From contig JARUPY010000190.1 in NCBI GenBank assembly GCA_029817715.1, positions 5,208,001 to 5,272,000 on the forward strand: 64,000 bases of DNA, given 5' to 3'. The notes beneath the pieces are model-generated. The model had not been told where the DNA came from. It made no database searches and worked only from the letters and a program-made list of their open reading frames with translations. Every line of letters begins with the position of its first letter. The first letter of the stretch is position 1. Source of the stretch: Melastoma dodecandrum. Taxonomy: Eukaryota > Streptophyta > Magnoliopsida > Myrtales > Melastomataceae. The position numbers and the translations under genes were made by a program. Below are positions 58,106-64,000 of this stretch, piece after piece.

Positions 58106-60600
58106 ATCGAGCGAGACATGAGAGCCCCTATACTCCTTAAGTCGAGCGAGATATGAGACCCGGCTGATATCCGGCGGGAATCGGAAGCACTGTGGCCAAG
58201 GGAAGAGTCATTTTCATGTGTATAGGATGGTGCATTTTCTTGTATGTGAGGTTGCGGTAAGGAGGTGTGTGTGTTTGTGTGCGTGGAGTCTTCTGGTGAC
58301 CATGTCTGTGACTAACGTTATGACCAGAAGAATGTTTCACTCCTCTTCTTTTCATTTTCCTTTGTAACCCTACTTTTGCCTGTTGTTGTAGATAACTTTT
58401 CGGGTTTTGTTGTTCTTCCTTTCCTAGTAATAATAACAAAAAAGTAGAGTGTTGCTTAATCTGTCGACCAATATAAACACTCCGCCCCCGCGCTCTTTCC
58501 GTCCCTTCGCCATCGGAAGCAGCCTTTCATTCGCGGTCGCCCAGCTCTCAATGGAACACCGACGCCTATTGGCGACGAAATCGCAATACGTTGAATATAT
58601 TTGGCATGAACAACACATGAGTTCGGAGTGTGATCGCTAGTTATTGAAGAATAAAACCAGATCGTATTCACTATGTAGTACTTACAATCAAGAACAGAAA
58701 CTTACAGCCATGAACAACAAAGAATAATGAAAAATCCAAAGTTGGAGCGGTGCCCCGGAGACTTCCTCGACTTGCAAAGATGGATGGCAAGATTCGGGTA
58801 CTGGTAACGATGTGGCGGAACGAAACTGGGAGACAAACAATTTCGATTTAGTCTTATTCGATGGCAACCCATACAAGTTCAATTAAATAGTCCAGATTGT
58901 TGGTACTAGAGAGGCTAACATAAAATTGTTCAAGAAATCAAGGAACACAGGCCATTGGGGCGTGGAGCAGGAAGCAGAGTTTTTTCTTAATAGGGCTTAC
59001 CTAGTGGTACATATTTTGCATCACATGGAAGAGAGTGCCCAACCTCATTTATGGATTGGCCAACTTCCCATGTCTCTCCCAAAAGAAACTTGCTTTTGCT
59101 ACTTTCTTGATATTCATAGTGTATCAGAGAGCACGAGGGAAAACAACTTGTAACAAAGAGTTGTGGCTTAACCCTTGCTGCCCTAGCAGTGGTCCCATCT
59201 GGTTGCAACATATATGGGCTTTCTTGTGGATGCCAAGACTAGCAGCATTCAAGATGGCCTTCTGGGCATATACCGCTCAGTTGTTATGGCACTTGCAGGC
59301 CCCAACAAAGTTATTGGGGGAAGGATGACTGGCTAAGCATTTTTTTGTGACTACACAGACACATGAGGCACATTGCTGACCCCGGAAATGAGTTCCTTTT
59401 CCCTCTGAGCGTGCTATTGTCTCTCAACAGAAGAAGCTCGTCCCCTAGCCCCTATCGGGATGCTGTGTTGGCTAGAAGAGATTTGGTCGGCATTCGACGC
59501 AATGATTTCTGTTATAAAAGTCTACACTCACCAGTTCTGTGCCCGTCAATTAGGCTTCATCCGAGTTCAGCTGTCCCGTTTTCGAATTCCTCTAATATTC
59601 CTCTGCATTGCCGTGTCATATCTATTATCTATTAAATAAGCTTCAGGCTTGTTTGGCTCAACTATCAGAGAGATCTGCCCTTCAATGTATGGAGTTTCCA
59701 TGGAGAGGAATCTCATCCATGCGACGGGATTGTTCTCTATTCAATGGGCCATTGTTTTCACGATTTATTGTTCTGCAGGTATTTAGGAAACTATGGCATT
59801 TGTCGGTGTGTGCGTTTCTTCCATATGCTACCAACAAACACCATCTAAGACGCCTTTCAATGGCAGAGATCCTGCAAGTGAGTAAATTCACTATAGATGT
59901 GGTCACTGTTGTTGCCGGCGAGAGTGGGAAGAGAATCCGCGGTGACCCAACGTCACCCATCACTCCTACATATAAGAGCCAACGGCCCATTTCAGATAGT
60001 AATGATCTTCAAACCCGAAGGAAGCTCGAGAAGCGGAACACGTTGACATCATCGGAACCTCGTTCTCTGGCTCTTCTCCATAGAGCCCAGTCGCTGATCA
60101 ACTTTAAAGTCTCGCCGATGAAGCAAGAGAAATTGTAACAAGGGAAGTGCAAGATATTCCGCTGTTGGGCTAAATGAATGGAAGCCCACGATCGAGCCCA
60201 CGCCACCAATGTCCCAATGTCCATTAAATTAAAAGTAACAAACAGAGGGAAGAGGAAAAAGGACAAGTTAGTTTGTTATGATTGCAGCAAGGACAATGAA
60301 CCCAGTATTGCGGCACGGCACTACGTCTTCTGATTCTCTGAATTTGTTGTTAGTGTGTATTGGTTACGTTGCTTATAAAGGATAACTTTTGAGGATAATC
60401 AATTAAGCCGTTCTTTCTCCTTCTTCTCCTTCTTCTTCTCCTTCTTCTTCTCCTTTCTTCTTCTGGTTTCTTCTGGTTTTTTTTTCTGGGTTCTTGACCT
60501 TGCAGGAGTTGTTAAAACTCCTTCATAGTACCAGAGCAACTAAATCAAGCGACATGAAGATCCTGGTCTGCTATCATGGCGGAAGAACAGACGATGATGC
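58106..60600. other. Unassigned region with open but unrecognised stretches
   Basis: The longest open stretch (59608-60138, +, 176 codons) ends in a basic, Ser/Thr-rich tail; 58926-59333 and 59363-59635 are also partly open. The frame changes between them suggest a decayed gene or old transposon, but I recognise no domain. A CTT/CTTCTC microsatellite lies at 60416-60465. No TSD partner for the copia element starting at 60601 can be seen because its other end is outside the window. Confidence 0.35.
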
Positions 60601-62137
60601 TGTTAGTGTGTGCACATATGTGCCAAGACATTTTGTAATATATGTGAATAGTTGTTAATAAAGGCAAGTATTTACTGTTTATTAATTACTTTTCTGCTCG
60701 TAATTAACTTTACGGTAAAGTCCCATAGATTGATTTTTGTCAATCTAGAATTGTCCTTGATCGGATAGATGTTTAGATGGGACATAAACATCTAGATCAA
60801 CGCCGAGTATAACTAAGGTCGAGTTAGACCAAGGGATGGATATTCAAGTTGTACTCGGGGGTGCCTAAGTTTAGGGTACACTGGACACGACCCGTTTATA
60901 GAGAATACCACATATTAAGCGTCATTGGTCACTTCTCTTATTGAACGAGTGTAACTGATCTCCTGACTTGAGACCTCCATTTATTCTATGCGCGGAGTTA
61001 TTCACTTTGATGCCGTTAAAAGCAGTCTTTAATCGGATTGTGAGTAATACGGTTATTGGGTGTGCAGCGAAGCGTAGAGAGGATAGTGTTGAGTCAATAT
61101 AGGATTCATCGCTCTCTTGGATTAGAGAGTTGACATCATGGCCTCTTGATTGAGATGTTAGTGATTTTAAACACACGGCCGTGGAGGAATGTTTATCATT
61201 CAAGTTAAGATTTATTATATCTCAGAAATCAAGTAAAATGATTAATTCAGTGATGACACATAATGCACTGAATTAATCAGGATGTCGGTGAGATGAAGAG
61301 ATTGAATTACACAGAAATCGGTTCAATGTGGTTTTGGTTCATAACTAATATTCTATTACGTTGGGTGGTTGAAAACTGTTGCTAGACGGTTACCTCAGTC
61401 TATGTATGGATGTACATTGCCTTCGTATATAGAACCTAGAGGGTCGCACGCAAAAGCACGTAGACACGGACATTGTTATTTAATTCTAATGTATATTAGA
61501 ATTATAAATTTTCAGAATTAGAATTTGTTGGACTACAAATTTATTCTGAAATATTCGGAAGCAATAAATCCTAGTGTTGGATTTAAGTTGATTAAATATG
61601 TTCAAGTAGGTATATTATATTAATATATTGTTACTATTATTACAAGTTACGTGGCTAAGGCTATTTGCCTAATTAAAACAAAATCCTAGCATTGCTACGT
61701 GGGAGAGCTAGGTTTGCTACGTGCTGTTAGAAAATTAAAAACAATTGTTCAAACAACAAGATTTGACAATGGCGGTTCGTGTGGGCTGCGAAGCCCATGC
61801 CCATGCCAAAGTAAATTGGCTATTTAAGGAGACGTTCAGCCACAGAAAAGAAAGGGCATCCGGCTGAAAAGAAAAACGTAAGGCTTCCAAGAATAGTAAA
61901 ATCAACGAGATCTCCGAGGACTAGCATCATGAGGAGGAGATCATTGTATTCGTGTCGCGTGTGCGTGGATACTTCTAGAGGAGTCACGTTTGGGACTCTT
62001 GAAGCTCGCATCCGCAACAACGAGGTATGTTTTATTTAACGTTTTTATTCGATTTATACGTATCACAAGATTCGGGACTGTGTTTCGGACAGTATTTTTC
62101 GAAACGAGCTTCCGCTGCGCCCGGTGGAAACCCATCA
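60601..62137 (+). repeat. 5' LTR of second copia element (1537 bp)
   Basis: Starts TGTTAGTGTGTGCACATATG and ends GGAAACCCATCA. Positions 60601 to about 61588 and about 61955-62137 align with the first copy's LTRs. The middle does not, and carries its own TATA-like TATTTAAG near 61821. Confidence 0.92.
60922..61203 (-). other. Antisense ORF in copia LTR (93 codons), third copy
   Basis: Starts MNDKHSSTAVCLKSL like the other two and is longer by 11 codons because the stop present there is changed. It is antisense to the element. Confidence 0.4.
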
Positions 62138-62150
62138 GTGGTATCCGAGC
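62138..62150 (+). other. Primer-binding site of second copia element
   Basis: GTGGTATCCGAGC directly after the LTR, identical to the first copy. Confidence 0.8.
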
Positions 62151-63228
62151 TATTTGTGATCGTATCGTATAAATCGTATTTTACGTTAAATCTAGTTTTA
62201 AGCAATATTTTTCTTTACAGTGTATGCTATATTTTGAATTGTTATTGCTTCGTTAGCTTATTTCTTATTACAATTACGATATGACGAGACACTGTAATCA
62301 AAACTATGTTAAGTTAAAGTGTTAACTGTAATAAGTATAAGATAAATTTGATCTGTCCAATTATAATTGATTTTGATGTGTTAACGCATCAAGTTTTGTA
62401 AATTATAAAATTGGACAGATGCTTAAATAATAATTACGTGGGTTGATGAAGTAAATGGGCCGAAGTCAAATTGAACTAATCCAATAGTAATTGTTTAGAG
62501 TTAATTCTCCAAGTCTTATTAGAAGGCCCATAAGTAAAAACAATTAGCCCAACTTAATATAGGGCTTAGAAAATAAAATGCCAAAAGTATTTTAGATTTT
62601 AAAAGGGTTGCCCCACAAGTATTATAATTCATCGTGGGATGGCTCCAATGTTAAATTCGGCAAAGTTTTAAATTGTCGAGAGAAAACAGAAACAATGGGC
62701 TAGAATAAAATAACTAAGCCCATTAATGTATAAGTGAGACAATTAATTAAAATCCCCTGAATATTAAGTCTAAGTTTTATTTGCCCTCCATCAATGATAA
62801 TGAAAATAGTCGACGTACTTCGTGAGTCGGTACAGCTCAGCTGTGGGCTTGTGTTAGTATAGTTGTAGTTTTTCATAATTTATTGATGGATCGACTTAAC
62901 TCAGATTAATTGATTTGTTAGCTCAGCTAAGATCAATTGATTTGATGGGCAAGGGGTTTAAGAAAATATTAACCCAAGTTAAGAACACCGAGGGTCACAT
63001 GGATTTGTGACTGGCGAGTAGTGCCTACTTAACGACTATGGTGTGTAGGTACAGCTCAGTTGTGTGCATACTAGAGGATTTGAGTATTCGGTCCCGCTAG
63101 GAATTATTACCAACTAATTCTCGAGCTTAATAGTGGGGGCTATTAGGTTTGAATAAAATAGTGGGAGTTTATAAAAGTCCTTTATATAACTATTCACAAA
63201 TAATGATTCAAAATTTTATTTGCTGTAG

Positions 63229-64000
63229 ATGTCGACTAACCTTTCGCTGCGAAGTATTTTGGAGAAAGAAAATATCCTCCAAGGACCAAACTACCTGGAC
63301 TGGTATCGGAAGCTCAAGATTGTACTGAAACAAGAGAGAAAGTTTCATGTACTAGATACTGAGCCACCAGCTGTGCCCACAGCAGACATTTCTGAAACAG
63401 ATCGGATAATTTATGATCAATATGTGGAAGATGCCATTGACGTGCAATGTCTCATGCTATCTGCAATGTCTCCAGAGTTGCAGAAGCAGCATGAGAATAT
63501 GAGCGCTAGGGATATTGATATCCATTTGCGCGAGCTCTTCCAAGAAAGTGCACGGACTGGGAGATTTGAAATCTCTCGAGCGTTTTTCGGGATGAAATTG
63601 CAGGAAGGGAACCCTGTCGGGCCTCATGTACTCAAGATGATAGGGTACATAGAGAAGCTCGCAAGTTTGGGTTCCAAGATGGATACTCATTTGGCTGTTG
63701 ATGCCATTTTGTGTTCCCTGCCTCCATCGTTTGCTCCGTTCGTGATGAACTTTAATATGAACAACATGGAGAAGAGTCTTGCCGATCTGTTGACCATGCT
63801 CAAGACAGCAGAGAAAGACATGAAACAGAAGACTGTTTCAAATGCAATGTTGGTGAGAAATACCTACAAGAGAATGAGCAAGGGGAAGTTCAACCCCAAG
63901 GTCAAGAAATCAAAGATGTCTGCTTACCCGGGCCAAAAGCCCAAACTGAAGAAAGGCCAACAGATTCCCCAATCTGATGAGAAGGAAGCTATATGCTTTC
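63229..64000 (+). CDS. Copia gag, partial (cut by window end)
   Basis: Open from ATG ([15 protein letters not shown]) for 257 codons to the end of the window, which falls at the start of the zinc knuckle (EAICF). It aligns residue by residue with gag of the first copy, with few substitutions (for example TEPPAVPTADIS against [12 protein letters not shown]). No stop is seen, so this copy may be intact. Gag forms the particle; the rest of the polyprotein lies outside. Confidence 0.9.
   Translation, partial: MSTNLSLRSILEKENILQGPNYLDWYRKLKIVLKQERKFHVLDTEPPAVPTADISETDRIIYDQYVEDAIDVQCLMLSAMSPELQKQHENMSARDIDIHLRELFQESARTGRFEISRAFFGMKLQEGNPVGPHVLKMIGYIEKLASLGSKMDTHLAVDAILCSLPPSFAPFVMNFNMNNMEKSLADLLTMLKTAEKDMKQKTVSNAMLVRNTYKRMSKGKFNPKVKKSKMSAYPGQKPKLKKGQQIPQSDEKEAICF

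Larger units (their letters stand above)
60601..64000 (+). mobile_element. Second copia element of the same family, 5' part
   Basis: 5' LTR at 60601-62137, PBS at 62138-62150, leader to 63228, then gag to the window end. Same family as 36804-44936: LTR ends, PBS, leader and gag align closely. The LTR's promoter segment (about 61590-61955) is unrelated to that of the first copy. Confidence 0.92.

Noticed and set aside
1..64000. CRISPR arrays, bacterial operons, riboswitches
   Set aside because: None seen; gene structure, introns and repeats are those of a plant nuclear genome.

Overview
This is nuclear DNA of a flowering plant, most probably a woody eudicot. Genes have short exons with GT-AG introns, there is a eukaryotic tRNA gene, and a block of about 36.4 kb is built from nested LTR retrotransposons. 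I cannot name the species from sequence alone.

Left gene block (1-9.6 kb). An unidentified coding remnant lies at 228-707. It is followed by a heavy-metal-associated isoprenylated plant protein (HIPP, 2698-4151, +), ribosomal protein eS21 (4955-5530, -), and a REF/SRPP lipid-droplet-type protein (7578-8847, +). The first exon of an unidentified conserved gene (9262-9569, +) ends at a canonical GTATGT donor.

Retrotransposon block (9.58-46.0 kb). The block starts 10 bp after that donor. It contains: (1) a partial Tekay-type Ty3/gypsy LTR; (2) a decayed Tat-lineage Ty3/gypsy element (about 10.7-26 kb) with gag, protease, RT-RNase H, a second RNase H and integrase on +, a 4.1-kb foreign insert bounded by a 118-bp direct duplication, and a convergent, intron-containing plant-mobile-domain (PMD) gene on -; (3) two Tekay-type pol-LTR-PBS units facing away from each other as a roughly 10-kb inverted repeat (26.4-36.5 kb); (4) a nearly complete Ty1/copia element (36804-44936, -) with two 1549-bp LTRs and the TSD ACTTC; (5) another Tekay-type LTR fragment (-) ending at 46001. 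Decayed exons matching the interrupted gene resume at 46038.

Right gene block (46-60.6 kb). This holds a tafazzin/plsC-type acyltransferase (48592-51218, +) with one GC-AG intron, a RING-H2 protein (51825-54236, +), a PP1 catalytic subunit (55054-56428, -), tRNA-Glu(UUC) (56820-56891, -) and a broken DRM1/ARP dormancy/auxin-repressed gene (57488-58105, +). The order REF/SRPP, acyltransferase, RING, PP1 resembles, from memory, the Arabidopsis At3g05500-At3g05580 interval; this needs checking. A second member of the same copia family (+) starts at 60601 and runs off the window within gag.

The host genes are housekeeping or stress-type genes without operon-like links. Most of the unusual biology is in the repeats: the inverted Tekay pair, the Tat element with its PMD gene and a strongly over-represented hexamer (GTCTAC/GTAGAC), the 118-bp duplication, and copia LTRs that share an antisense ORF but have exchanged their promoter segment.
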